From Candidatus Hydrogenedentota bacterium (GTDB lineage Bacteria > Hydrogenedentota > Hydrogenedentia > Hydrogenedentales > SLHB01): DNA of 47,499 nucleotides. A model generated the notes under the pieces. That model saw only the letters and a program-made list of their open reading frames with translations, had not been told where the DNA came from and ran no database searches. Position 1 is the first letter of the stretch, and every line of letters starts with the position of its first letter. The translations under genes and the position numbers were made by a program. Where the stretch lies: the NCBI GenBank assembly GCA_035416745.1, contig DAOLNV010000040.1, positions 1-47,499 of the forward strand, given 5' to 3'. Shown in pieces: positions 25,221 to 34,236 of this stretch.

Positions 25221-26525
25221 ATGGCTACACTACTCACCTTCATCTTCTGGGTTCTGGTTCTTGCTGTACTGGGTTCGCTTCTGTTGAACGGTTACATGAT
25301 TCTGTTGGTGCTGCGCTATCCAAAGCCGCAGATGGGGAACGAAGTCCACACCATAAGAACAGACGATGATTGGAACATTCAGCTGTTTCGGCGCAAGACG
25401 AGCGAGGCCCCGGGCGAGCCGGTTCTGCTCGTCCACGCTCTGACGGCAAACCATTTGAATTTTGAGACGCCCGCGGGTCTGTCTCTTGTGGATGTGCTTA
25501 GCGCGGAAGGGTACGACTGCTGGTCTCTCGACCTTCGGTGTTGTGAAAGCGCCGCCGCTCCCGAGGGCCGCGGTATCGGCGACATCAGTTTCGACGACTA
25601 TCTATTCAAGGATTTGCCGGCGGCGATTGCCTATATCCGCGAAGCTACCGGCCACGGGAAGGTGCATTGGGTGGGGCATTCGATGGGAGGCATGCTCCTG
25701 TATGCCTATAACGTGGCCTTCGGGAGCGAATACCTGGCATCCGGCATTTCTCTGGGCGCTCCAGCGGGCTTCAAGAATGTCTTCTACAAACCCCCTTCGC
25801 TGCTCTTTCGCCTGACCGCGATTGCGCCCAACCTGACCAGGACCATTCTGAAATCGTTCACGCCGTTTGCCCGTTCTCTTCGGCCGGCGTTCATCGGGTT
25901 CCCCGTAAATTGGGACAATGTTCACCCCGGCGTCGACGCGCGTGCGCTGTTCAATATGGTCGAGGCCGTCCCGCCGCTGGTGGCGGCCGAGATCGACGGA
26001 TGGCTTTCTACGGGCGACTGGAAAGTCAATCGCGGACAACTGGATGTAAGCGCGAACGTGTCGAAAATCGACGTGCCCTTGCTGGTGGTCTGCGGAAAGC
26101 AAGACCCCCTCACGCCGGAGCCCAAGATAAGACAATTCTTCGACGCTCTTCCGGGCAGAGACAAGAAGCTCGTGTTCCTCTCAAAGAAGAACGGATTCGT
26201 GGCGGATTACGGTCACGCCGATCTCGCATTTGGCGTAGAGAGCACAAAAGAAGTGTACGGACCTGTACTGGAGTGGATTCAGGAGCATTACGTCAAGGGA
26301 ATCCGCCGAAGCCGGAAAAGCGTGACGGCGGCAGCACCCACTGGGGCCGCCACTGCCCGAAAGGCCGAAAAGAAAGCTCCCGCCAGGAAGGCCGCCGCAA
26401 CAAAAAAGACCGTCTCCCGTCAGGCGCCATCCAAGACTGAGGCGGACGCCCAAAGGAAGTCCGTGGCGAAAAAGACGGCCGCTCCAAAGAAAAAGGCCCG
26501 TAGCAGGAAAAAGAGCGCTTCCTGA
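25221..26525 (+). CDS. Membrane-anchored alpha/beta-hydrolase with Lys/Ala-rich tail
   Basis: A 434-residue protein in three parts. Residues 1-32 are a strongly hydrophobic anchor. Residues 33-355 are an alpha/beta-hydrolase with PVLLVHALTANHLNF, the nucleophile elbow VGHSMGG (Ser154), the acid in VCGKQDPLTP and the base in DYGHADLAFG. The order resembles lipases and the PHA-synthase-like branch, but the PHA synthase cysteine is replaced by serine. Residues 361-434 are a disordered basic tail of Lys, Ala, Arg, Pro and Ser, with about 16 lysines and three acidic residues, in KKAPARKAAATKKT-type repeats like histone H1 or bacterial AlgP. The tail may bind nucleic acid, or an anionic polymer or membrane. 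It is probably co-transcribed with uvrC, 16 bases upstream. The substrate is unknown. Confidence 0.75.
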   Translation: MATLLTFIFWVLVLAVLGSLLLNGYMILLVLRYPKPQMGNEVHTIRTDDDWNIQLFRRKTSEAPGEPVLLVHALTANHLNFETPAGLSLVDVLSAEGYDCWSLDLRCCESAAAPEGRGIGDISFDDYLFKDLPAAIAYIREATGHGKVHWVGHSMGGMLLYAYNVAFGSEYLASGISLGAPAGFKNVFYKPPSLLFRLTAIAPNLTRTILKSFTPFARSLRPAFIGFPVNWDNVHPGVDARALFNMVEAVPPLVAAEIDGWLSTGDWKVNRGQLDVSANVSKIDVPLLVVCGKQDPLTPEPKIRQFFDALPGRDKKLVFLSKKNGFVADYGHADLAFGVESTKEVYGPVLEWIQEHYVKGIRRSRKSVTAAAPTGAATARKAEKKAPARKAAATKKTVSRQAPSKTEADAQRKSVAKKTAAPKKKARSRKKSAS

Positions 26526-26701
26526 GAGAAAACTGCCCCGTAGCAGTGCGTAATGGTTGATGGTTCCTGAGCGGACGGCGTCCTCAGTCGTCGCGCGAGA
26601 AGAGGGGCGTGCTGTGGTTTGGGTGGAATACCGTAAAGAGCGGCGCGACAAGGCACACTCGGCGCGGATGCGCCCTTGCGCGTGATGCGAAGGAGTACCA
26701 A

Positions 26702-27622
26702 ATGAAGCAATCTTGGGCAACGCGCCGGGGTTTCTTGACCGCCGTAGCGGCGGCAGGCAGCGCCGCGCTCCTGAACCAAAGCAACGGATGGACCGAGGAG
26801 AAACCGCTTGCAGCGCCTCCCGTGTGCGTGTTCTCAAAGCATCTTCAATTCCTGGACTACACGGCGCTCGCAAAAACGTGCAAAGAGTTGCGGCTCGATG
26901 GCGTCGACCTCACGGTGCGCGAAGGGGGGCATGTTCTGCCGGAGAACGTCGCGGCCGACCTCCCGCGCGCGGTTGAAGCGATCCGCGGCGAGGGACTCGA
27001 GGTGCCCATGATCACCACCGGTCTGAAAAACGGCGGGGAGCCCGAGGCGCGTCCAATTCTTGAGGCGGCGTCAAAACTGGGAATCCATTACTTCAGGTGC
27101 GGCCCTTTCGGATACTCGAAAGACGGGAAGATCGTCGAGGAACTGCGTGGGTTCACGGAAGAGCTGCGCGGCCTGGCATCCCTTGCGGCCGAGTTCAACA
27201 TGGTTGGCGGGTACCACAACCACTCGGGCCAGAATTACGTGGGCGCGGCGCTTTGGGACCTGCATTGGATATTGCAGGACATCGGCTCGAATGCGATGGG
27301 CTCCAATTTTGACGTGGGCCATGCGATGGTTGAAGGGGGCTTGGGCGTCTGGCAGATCAACGCGCGTCTGCTCGCTTCCTATACCAAGATGATGGCTGTA
27401 AAAGACTTTCTCTGGGAGAACAAGCGGGTGCGATGGCTCACTCTGGGAGAGGGCCAGGTCCAGTTGGTGGAGTTTCTCAAGATATTTCGCGCCGCTGGTT
27501 TCGCGGGACCGATCTCGATGCATTTCGAGTACCAGACGGCATCCAATGAAACACTCCTCGAGGAAATCCGCAAGTCGGGCGTAATCCTGCGCGCGGCTCT
27601 GAAAGAAGGCGGGTACGCCTGA
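26702..27622 (+). CDS. Tat-exported sugar phosphate isomerase/epimerase-like protein
   Basis: A 306-residue TIM-barrel protein of the xylose-isomerase-like (AP endonuclease 2) superfamily. The start at 26702 follows AAGGAG. A twin-arginine signal spans residues 1-30 (ATRRGFLTAVAAAGSAALL). Metal-site motifs are VGGYHNHSGQNYVG, SNFDVGHAMVEGG, VKDFLW and ISMHFEYQ, in the expected order. Exported members of this family are common in planctomycete-like bacteria, often beside oxidoreductases, and may rework sugars in the periplasm; no substrate is known. It converges on the DUF89 gene with 21 bases between the stops. Bases 26526-26701 hold nothing recognisable. Confidence 0.82.
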   Translation: MKQSWATRRGFLTAVAAAGSAALLNQSNGWTEEKPLAAPPVCVFSKHLQFLDYTALAKTCKELRLDGVDLTVREGGHVLPENVAADLPRAVEAIRGEGLEVPMITTGLKNGGEPEARPILEAASKLGIHYFRCGPFGYSKDGKIVEELRGFTEELRGLASLAAEFNMVGGYHNHSGQNYVGAALWDLHWILQDIGSNAMGSNFDVGHAMVEGGLGVWQINARLLASYTKMMAVKDFLWENKRVRWLTLGEGQVQLVEFLKIFRAAGFAGPISMHFEYQTASNETLLEEIRKSGVILRAALKEGGYA

Positions 27623-27643
27623 ACCAGTTGAACCTGCCCCAGC

Positions 27644-28513
27644 CTATCGCGCCGCTCGCGCCCGCGTCGATATGAGCGCGACCTGTCCTTTCTTGACACC
27701 CATATGCCGCGCGATGATCTCGCATTTCGCCTTGAGGATGAGAAACACATCTGCGGGAAGCTCGTCTACGGTCTCGTAGTTTCCCTGCCCTTTACCCACA
27801 ATGATGTCCGCCGCTTCCATTCGTTTGCGGAAGGATTCGGGGACTTGTGAGAGGGGCGAACCGATGAAGGGTCCGCCGTTGTCGATGACCGGACACATCT
27901 CGGTCAGGCCCACCTGGATCGCGTCCTCCATGGTGGCGTCGTTGATAATGGGCTCCTTCTTTACGACCGCAGTGACATTGGTATACTCACGAAGGCGTTC
28001 GAGCAGGAGTTTGTCGAACACAATTTCTCCAGCGTTGTCGAGCAGGAACAGCAGGTCGGAGCAGGAGGCCAGGGATTTGCGGAACTGCGGGGTATGATCG
28101 ACCGCGAACCGTTCATGCAACGCGTCTCGAATGGCGGCGTGGATATCGATGCCGCCGGCATGGTGCACGCCCAGGTCGATAACGTTCCCGGCCGCCGAGA
28201 GATGCAGTGCCGTTTCCAGCGGGTCGGCGGCTTCGGCCAGATACGCCCGCAATTCAGGTTCTAACGCAAGAGCCTGTTCATTCTGGGCATGTTTAAGGGC
28301 CGCATAGGGGTCCTCTTGGCCGCTTATTTCTTTCGCGATACGGTAGGCGGCCTGCGACAACGCCGCGGGAGACTCGTTCAGGTCCATGCCGGGAATCTGC
28401 ATCACGGTTTCACGGAAAATGAGGTGTTGCTTCCCGGGGTCATCCGTGGCCACCCGGGCTACGCGCAGTGCTTGCGCCGCGATACACTCGAGACAATCCA
28501 ACGTCGCTTTCAC
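27644..28513 (-). CDS. DUF89 / ARMT1-like damage-control phosphatase
   Basis: A 289-residue protein of the DUF89 family, metal-dependent phosphatases that clear damaged or excess phosphometabolites. I choose the GTG at 28513: it follows GAAGGGA, and the product opens KATLDCLECIAAQAL, matching the family's N-terminal Cys-x-x-Cys segment. Upstream in-frame ATGs add a non-conserved stretch. The metal motif is LLDNAGEIVFDKLLLE, followed by VVKKEPIINDAT and IVGKGQGNYE, all standard for the family. It is divergent from DUF456 with 120 bases between. The physiological substrate is unknown. Confidence 0.85.
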   Translation of the reverse strand: MKATLDCLECIAAQALRVARVATDDPGKQHLIFRETVMQIPGMDLNESPAALSQAAYRIAKEISGQEDPYAALKHAQNEQALALEPELRAYLAEAADPLETALHLSAAGNVIDLGVHHAGGIDIHAAIRDALHERFAVDHTPQFRKSLASCSDLLFLLDNAGEIVFDKLLLERLREYTNVTAVVKKEPIINDATMEDAIQVGLTEMCPVIDNGGPFIGSPLSQVPESFRKRMEAADIIVGKGQGNYETVDELPADVFLILKAKCEIIARHMGVKKGQVALISTRARAAR

Positions 28514-28563
28514 TGAATCAAGTTCCCTTCTGTTTTGTAGTAGGAGAGAGAAAATGAGGGCGG

Positions 28564-28572
28564 ATAATAGCA
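28564..28572 (-). promoter_or_regulatory. Extended -10 promoter of the DUF89 gene
   Basis: On the minus strand TGC-TATTAT forms an extended -10 element. The predicted start near 28557 leaves about 44 bases before the GTG. Confidence 0.45.
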
Positions 28573-28633
28573 TATCGAGCAGCATTTCATGTAGACTCGG
28601 AAGCGGAGACCTTTCGGGTGAGGCAGTGTTAAA

Positions 28634-29146
28634 ATGACCCTATTCCTGACCATACTGGGCTGGACGCTGTTTGCCGCAGCCATTATCGTTGGTCTTGCGC
28701 TGAATCTTGTGGGGCTGTTTGGCAACTGGATCATTCTGGTTGCCGTCACGATCGCCTGGCTGGTAACCGGGTTCGAGCATTTTGGTCCGGTGGCGCTCGC
28801 GATCATGCTTGGCCTTGCCATCCTGGGAGAACTGCTCGAGGGCGCCGCCGCGGGATTCGGCGCTTCGCGGTTCGGCGGCAGCAAAGGCTCGATGTTTGCG
28901 GCGATTATCGGGTGTCTGCTCGGGGCTGTGGCAGGAACCCCGTTGTTTCCGGTGGTTGGAACACTGGCGGGCGCGTGTATTGGGGCTTTTGCCGGAGCCG
29001 CGCTCCACGAGTACCTTAACATGAAGCGCACCGTAAGCGAGGCCGTATGGACAGGCACGGGCGCCGCGGCCGGCAAAATCGCCGGCCTGATTGCCAAGAC
29101 CCTCGTGGGAGTTGTCATGCTGATTGTGGCGCTTGTAACTTACTAG
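28634..29146 (+). CDS. DUF456 family membrane protein
   Basis: A 170-residue, very hydrophobic protein with about five membrane segments and many Gly/Ala residues. The opening with NLVGLFGNWIILV and the later ILGELLEGAAAGFGASRFGGSKGS, recognisable by the core LEGAAAGFGASRFGGSK, match DUF456. GTPLFPVVGTLAGACIGAFAG follows, a glycine-rich helix pair. The family's function is unknown. The ATG overlaps a TAAAAT stretch, and the ribosome site (GGTGAGG) lies about 13 bases upstream. Nothing in the context suggests a role. Confidence 0.8.
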   Translation: MTLFLTILGWTLFAAAIIVGLALNLVGLFGNWIILVAVTIAWLVTGFEHFGPVALAIMLGLAILGELLEGAAAGFGASRFGGSKGSMFAAIIGCLLGAVAGTPLFPVVGTLAGACIGAFAGAALHEYLNMKRTVSEAVWTGTGAAAGKIAGLIAKTLVGVVMLIVALVTY

Positions 29147-29242
29147 GTATTAGTGATGTGTATAGGGCTCCGGATCTGACTGGCGGCCATTGTTTTTCGT
29201 GGACTCATTGCCGAGAGACGCGCATACATGCAGGGTGGTAGT

Positions 29243-32200
29243 ATGGATTCGATTCGCTTGGGGGTGGTGCTGGACGGAGAGTGGCCGCTCGTACTGGACC
29301 CGGAAGACGTGGGGCTCAACGAGCGGTGGTTTGCGAAAGGCGTCCCCTCCGGGGCGCGGGGAGTCACGGTTCCCAGCGTGTGGGATTTGTGGTTTCCCGA
29401 CTACGACGGCGTGGGGTGGTACTACCGCGAATTCGAGGTCGGCGAGGAATGGCGGGAGCGTTATGCTTCGCTGGAATTCGAGGCGGTAGACTATTTTGCG
29501 GAAGCATGGCTCAACGGGCAGCCTGTGGGTTCGCATGAGGGGGGGTACACGCCGTTCTCCCTTCCGGCCAGCAGTGCTCTGCGAATAGGAAAGAACCTGC
29601 TGGTTGTGCGTGTCGTCGACCCGCATGGCCCGAACGGCTACGGCGACTTTGGTCCGCAACAGATTCCCTGCGCCAAAGAACAGGGGTACTTTTCGTTTGC
29701 CGGCATCTGGGGCAGCGTCCGGCTGCTTGGGCGAAATCCAGCGCATATTACAGACGTGTTCCTCGAGCCCGACCCGCGCCGGAAACGGGTAACCGCCACG
29801 GTGACGGCGTCACAGCCCGGCAAGGTCCGTTTGACCGTTGCCGGCACCCCGTATCTCTCCGAAGGAGAGCCAGGCGCCCTTGTGGTCGATTTTCCGGATT
29901 TCGAATACTGGTCTCCGGAGAATCCCGCGCTTTACGAGATGCGCTGCCAGTTGCTGGACGACGGCCGAGTGGTGGATGAAACGGCCGTGCGTTTCGGCAT
30001 GCGGGAGTTTACAGTAAAGGAAGGCCGCTTCTTCCTCAACAGTCAGCCCATATTTCTGAAGGGCGTCTTGCACCAACCGGATTATGCGCGCACGCTCGCG
30101 GGACCTGAGAGCGAGGAGCTGGCGCGCCGTGAACTCACCCTGGCGCGCGAGGCTGGCTTTAACATGGTGCGCATGCATATCAAGACCCCGCCGCGCGTAT
30201 CGCTCGATATCGCCGACGAGCTGGGCCTGCTGGTCTACGAGGAGCCTCCGATCGGTTGGATAGCCAATTCGCGCTGGATGCGCGAGCGCTGCGAACGCGA
30301 AGTCCGGGAAATGGTCTTGCGCGATCGCAATCATCCCAGCGTAGTGATGTGGGGCATATTGAACGAATCAGGTAACGCGGGCTATCACGTCAACGGCGGC
30401 GCTCAACTGATCAAGGATGATTTGGCCAGACTCGCGCGCAGCCTAGATCCCAGCCGGGTAATCATCGACGACTCGGGGGGCATCAACAGCACTCGTGAGC
30501 CGTCGCGCCTGCTTCGGCCGTACCGCGACGAGTTTGAGGCCTACGACGACCTTCATATATATCAGCGGGCGCCGGTAGATCGCGAGATCGAGCTGTATTA
30601 CGAGCATAATGGCGACCCGGACAAGCTGTACTTCCTCTCGGAATTCGGTTTCGGCGGCATGGAGGACTTGCCCGATGTTCTGGCGCAGTACGGGGCGGAC
30701 GGCAATCATCTCAAGGATGCGCGACTCGTCCGCCAGATGATGGAAGCGGCCCGGGGCGGGTTCGAGAGCCGCGAGTTGGACCGGATCTTCGGGTCTTTCT
30801 CCGGGTTTGCCCAAGCGGCCCAGGAGCTTCAGTGCGACGCCGCGGAGCATCAAATCAATTCGCTGATGGCAAACCCGAAACTTGTGGGCTATTGCTACAC
30901 CCAGCTCTGTGACGCGGGGCATGAATTCTGCGCCGGCGTACTGGACCGCTGGCGCCGCCCCAAACCTGTTATGGCGACGCTCAAGAACGTACAACAGGAA
31001 GTGCGCCCCCTGATCCGTGTCGAGCGGACGAATCTGGTCCCGCGCCAGGAAGTCAAGGTGCGCGTGCTGATGGTGAACCTGCCGCGTGTGGAAGGCCGGG
31101 CGGACCTTTCGCTCCAGGTTGTTGGTCCAACGAACCAAGTGCTCTGGAAGAAGAAGCGCAACATAAAACTGCCGCGCTCGGGCAAGGAACTGTGGAACGG
31201 CACCATATCCGCATCAGGTTCGCCGGGGGCGCACAAGTTCGTGGTCCGCCTTATGCAGGGCATGAAAATTCTGGGGGAGACGGCGCTCGAGTTCCACGTT
31301 TTTCCTCCAGCGGAACCTTGTACTGAGGAGGTCCACGTGGTCGATCCCTCCGGCGAATGGGAAAGCCTCGTATCGAACCTCGCAAGGCAAATCCGTCCGC
31401 GGGCCCCGGTGCACATCGTGCCGCCCCTGGCCAACACGATTCACGCCTATCCCGCCGAGGAACTGTGTTCCGTTCTGGGTGAGGTGCGCGAGGGAGCGGT
31501 TGCGCTGGTATTCGGCCCGCCCGATGACTGGAACGATTTCGCGCAACGATTGGAAGGCGATGTTTCAGCGACAAGCAAAGATGCTGTTGGCGCTTTTCTC
31601 GGCGTGTACCATTATGCAAAGCTGCACCCGGTCTTCGAGAAACTGCCTGCCCGGTGCCTGATGCGGCAGGCGTACCGCAATATTGTGCCGCCAAAAACAT
31701 TTCTGGAAACCACGGATGAGGACATTTGCGGCTGTTTTGACACCGCGCCGATTGCCGCGGGCAATTACATGATGGAGGAGTCATCCTGGTGGGGAAACGA
31801 CATCCTCGTGCGTCGTTTTGGGGCGGGCCGCCTCGTGTTCACTCATCTTCGCATCCTTGAGAACCTCGGATGGGACCCGGTGGCCGACCGCCTGTTCGTC
31901 AACCTGATCCGCCACTTCGTCCGGCGCAGTGTTCCGTCCTCGGAGCCATGCACGCTCCCCCGCGCCGCATACGACTGGCTGGCACGGCAACGCCAACAGG
32001 AAGTTCGTCATTGGAAAGTCCTGGGCATGTTCCCAAACTGGGGAGACGCCGGGCACGACCATGTCTATCCCCCGGAGCGCGAAATCGACTTTCGCGGGGA
32101 CTACCTTGGGTGGTATAAACCGATCACGTGGCGTGACTGGTATTCGCATTCCCGGGATAAACACGTGGTGGACCTGCAGGCGGCGCTCACCCCCGTCTAC

Positions 32201-32512
32201 GAGTATTATCCTCGATTTGATCACGGGACCGCCTATGCGTACGCGGAAGCCACGTGCGACGCGCGCCAGGAAGCGGTATTCCGTCTGAAGGTCCAGGATG
32301 CCACCAAGGTGTGGCTCAACGGAAACCTCGTGTTCGAAAAGCGGATTCACTTGCCTCATAAGGAGTTTGAAGAGTGCGAGACAGGGGTGTTGCTCCGCCA
32401 GGGCCGCAATACGCTACTCGTCAAGGTGTCGAAGGTCCCCGGCGAGTTCCGCTTCGGCCTCGACATCGAATCGGCCAAAGGCAGCCCTCTGGACTTCAAA
32501 TGGTGGCGGTGA
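29243..32512 (+). CDS. Glycoside hydrolase family 2 enzyme
   Basis: A 1089-residue beta-galactosidase/beta-glucuronidase-like protein. It has an N-terminal jelly-roll sugar-binding domain (WYYREFEVG, WLNGQPVGSHEGGYTPFSLP), an immunoglobulin-like domain, and a TIM barrel with NSQPIFLKGVLHQPDY. The acid/base is Glu375 in MWGILNESGN and the nucleophile Glu467 in FLSEFGFGG. After the barrel come about 450 extra residues: a beta domain, an alpha/beta segment from about 700, and a last jelly-roll-like module with VWLNGNLVFEKR. ATG 29243 is preferred for the site AGGGTGG; an ATG at 29228 is possible. No signal peptide is seen, so it should act in the cytoplasm on an imported glycoside. No transporter gene is adjacent. 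Confidence 0.88.
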   Translation: MDSIRLGVVLDGEWPLVLDPEDVGLNERWFAKGVPSGARGVTVPSVWDLWFPDYDGVGWYYREFEVGEEWRERYASLEFEAVDYFAEAWLNGQPVGSHEGGYTPFSLPASSALRIGKNLLVVRVVDPHGPNGYGDFGPQQIPCAKEQGYFSFAGIWGSVRLLGRNPAHITDVFLEPDPRRKRVTATVTASQPGKVRLTVAGTPYLSEGEPGALVVDFPDFEYWSPENPALYEMRCQLLDDGRVVDETAVRFGMREFTVKEGRFFLNSQPIFLKGVLHQPDYARTLAGPESEELARRELTLAREAGFNMVRMHIKTPPRVSLDIADELGLLVYEEPPIGWIANSRWMRERCEREVREMVLRDRNHPSVVMWGILNESGNAGYHVNGGAQLIKDDLARLARSLDPSRVIIDDSGGINSTREPSRLLRPYRDEFEAYDDLHIYQRAPVDREIELYYEHNGDPDKLYFLSEFGFGGMEDLPDVLAQYGADGNHLKDARLVRQMMEAARGGFESRELDRIFGSFSGFAQAAQELQCDAAEHQINSLMANPKLVGYCYTQLCDAGHEFCAGVLDRWRRPKPVMATLKNVQQEVRPLIRVERTNLVPRQEVKVRVLMVNLPRVEGRADLSLQVVGPTNQVLWKKKRNIKLPRSGKELWNGTISASGSPGAHKFVVRLMQGMKILGETALEFHVFPPAEPCTEEVHVVDPSGEWESLVSNLARQIRPRAPVHIVPPLANTIHAYPAEELCSVLGEVREGAVALVFGPPDDWNDFAQRLEGDVSATSKDAVGAFLGVYHYAKLHPVFEKLPARCLMRQAYRNIVPPKTFLETTDEDICGCFDTAPIAAGNYMMEESSWWGNDILVRRFGAGRLVFTHLRILENLGWDPVADRLFVNLIRHFVRRSVPSSEPCTLPRAAYDWLARQRQQEVRHWKVLGMFPNWGDAGHDHVYPPEREIDFRGDYLGWYKPITWRDWYSHSRDKHVVDLQAALTPVYEYYPRFDHGTAYAYAEATCDARQEAVFRLKVQDATKVWLNGNLVFEKRIHLPHKEFEECETGVLLRQGRNTLLVKVSKVPGEFRFGLDIESAKGSPLDFKWWR

Positions 32513-32589
32513 TCGGGTCTTCCTGAAACTTGTGAGTGCGGCTAAGCGTCTGATTGTATGGAAATTAGCGCGGGTAGGGGTTCGCCGGA

Positions 32590-32619
32590 TTGACAGGCTG
32601 AGGCGTTCGGTGGTAGGAT
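32590..32619 (+). promoter_or_regulatory. Promoter for hpf-hprK-rapZ
   Basis: A perfect -35, TTGACA (32590-32595), is 18 bases from TAGGAT (32614-32619). The predicted start near 32626 gives a leader of about 40 bases to the hpf ATG at 32666. Confidence 0.55.
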
Positions 32620-32665
32620 CTAAAGCTAGCGGGTTGTTGTCTAAGTATTGGAGGGTCAACGGATT

Positions 32666-33232
32666 ATGCAAATGGAAATTTCAGCGCGCCATATGGAGAT
32701 TACGGATGCTCTCAGGTCCCACGTGACCACCCGGCTCGAGAAGCTTCGGGGTCATTTTGACCGCGTTCTCGACGCCAATGTGGTCCTCAGCGTGGAAAAG
32801 CATCGTCATGTGGCTGAAGTGACGCTCCGGGCCAATGGTATCCGCATTCACGGCAAAGAATCCTCGCCTGACATGTATTCCTCGGTTGATGCCGTTGTTG
32901 AAAAGTTGGAGAAGCAAATTCGCAAATACAGGGACCGGGTCAACCGGCATTCGCCGCGCAAGGGCGGAGAAGAGCTCGCCACTGAACTCGAGTTGTTCGA
33001 TTTCGGCCAAATATCGGATGAAGAGGACAGCAATAGCGAACAGGCGGTACGGCACCGGATCATCCGTCGCGAGAAGCTGCCGATGAAACCCATGACCATC
33101 GAGGAAGCGTCGATGCAGCTGGAACTGGCCGAAGAGCCGTTTATCGTGTTCTCGAATGTCGAAACCCAGCAAATCAACGTGATATATGCCCGGAGCGATG
33201 GAACTTTCGGCTTGATCGAGCCTCAGTTCTAG
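32666..33232 (+). CDS. hpf: Ribosome hibernation promoting factor, long form
   Basis: Binds the 30S subunit and drives formation of inactive 100S ribosomes in slow growth. The 188 residues are the long form: an N-terminal S30AE domain (1-100) with ISARHMEITDALRSHV and a C-terminal dimerisation domain with MKPMTIEEASMQLELAEEPFIVF, seen here as the core PMTIEEASMQLEL, then NVIYARSDGTFGLIEP. The start at 32666 follows GGAGGG; an in-frame TTG at 32648 is less likely. It leads the hprK-rapZ block, as hpf leads the rpoN-linked nitrogen-PTS genes in enterobacteria. Confidence 0.93.
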   Translation: MQMEISARHMEITDALRSHVTTRLEKLRGHFDRVLDANVVLSVEKHRHVAEVTLRANGIRIHGKESSPDMYSSVDAVVEKLEKQIRKYRDRVNRHSPRKGGEELATELELFDFGQISDEEDSNSEQAVRHRIIRREKLPMKPMTIEEASMQLELAEEPFIVFSNVETQQINVIYARSDGTFGLIEPQF

Positions 33233-33267
33233 GTTTCCGGGAGGTCTCGCGCGAAGACGGAGAGACA

Positions 33268-34236
33268 ATGGACACCAAGAACCTCCCGATCAACCGAAAA
33301 GAGAGCATCGCTGTCGCACGCCTTATAGACCAGCTCACCGAATCCCTGGAGTTGGAACTGATCGGCGGGTTTCAAGGTATCGGGCGGCCTGTATTCATTT
33401 CAGACATCAATCGGCCCGGGCTCGCGCTCAGCGGGTATCTCGAGTACTTCGCCAACGACCGCATCCAGATTCTGGGCAACACCGAAATCCATTTCATGGA
33501 GAAGCTCTCGACCTCGGAGCTCGAACATCGCCTGGAAGCGATGTTTTCGTTCGAAATCCCGTCGTTTGTGTTATCGCGCAGTCTCCGCCCCCGGAATATC
33601 TTCCTCGACATGTGCAATCGACGGGGAATACCGGTCTTGCGCTCGCGTCGCAGCACCGACGAAGTCATCAGCAGCATCATTCTGTTTCTCGCCGAGGAAT
33701 TCTCTCCGGAAACAGTCGTGCACGGGACTGCCGTCGACTGCTACGGTGTGGGCATCCTGATCACGGGAGCGCCGGGTATCGGGAAAAGCGAAACCGCGCT
33801 CGAGCTCATCGAACGAGGGCACCGCATGGTGGCGGACGACGTGGTGACCATGCGGCGCGGGCGCGAGGGCATCATTTTTGCCTTGGCGTCGCCCGTCATC
33901 GAGCACCACATGGAAATCCGCGGCGTGGGCATCATTGACATCAAGAGCGTCTACGGGGTGGGCTGCGTGCGCAACTCGAAACGCATCGGCCTCGTGGCGG
34001 AGCTCGAGATGTGGAATGAGCAAGCCCAATACGACCGGACGGGGCTTGTGGACGAGTATGTGGACATTTTGCGCACGCGGATTCCCTACCTGCTCATTCC
34101 GGTGCGGCCGGGCCGCAATATCGCGATCATCCTCGAGGTTGCTGCATTGAATCACCGCCTGAAAGAACTCGGGATTTATCCTGCGCAGCAACTCAATCAG
34201 AAGCTTTTGAATCTCATGAGCGCGGACGATGCCTAG
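33268..34236 (+). CDS. hprK: HPr kinase/phosphorylase
   Basis: Phosphorylates and dephosphorylates the regulatory serine of HPr. The 322 residues have an N-terminal domain (1-130) and a catalytic domain with the catalytic-region VHGTAVDCYGVG (His152), the P-loop GAPGIGKS (167-174) and the HprK signature EIRGVGIIDIKSVYGVG. All are intact. Its target serine is present in the HPr encoded at 35420. The stop overlaps the rapZ start by eight bases. HprK in a diderm with no visible PTS permease points to metabolic signalling, not sugar uptake. Confidence 0.95.
   Translation: MDTKNLPINRKESIAVARLIDQLTESLELELIGGFQGIGRPVFISDINRPGLALSGYLEYFANDRIQILGNTEIHFMEKLSTSELEHRLEAMFSFEIPSFVLSRSLRPRNIFLDMCNRRGIPVLRSRRSTDEVISSIILFLAEEFSPETVVHGTAVDCYGVGILITGAPGIGKSETALELIERGHRMVADDVVTMRRGREGIIFALASPVIEHHMEIRGVGIIDIKSVYGVGCVRNSKRIGLVAELEMWNEQAQYDRTGLVDEYVDILRTRIPYLLIPVRPGRNIAIILEVAALNHRLKELGIYPAQQLNQKLLNLMSADDA

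Noticed and set aside
26304..26522. Lys/Ala tail as a possible frameshift artefact or separate small protein
   Set aside because: The frame is continuous with the hydrolase, there is no internal start with a ribosome site, and the stop is shared; a genuine tail is the simpler reading, though relatives should be checked.
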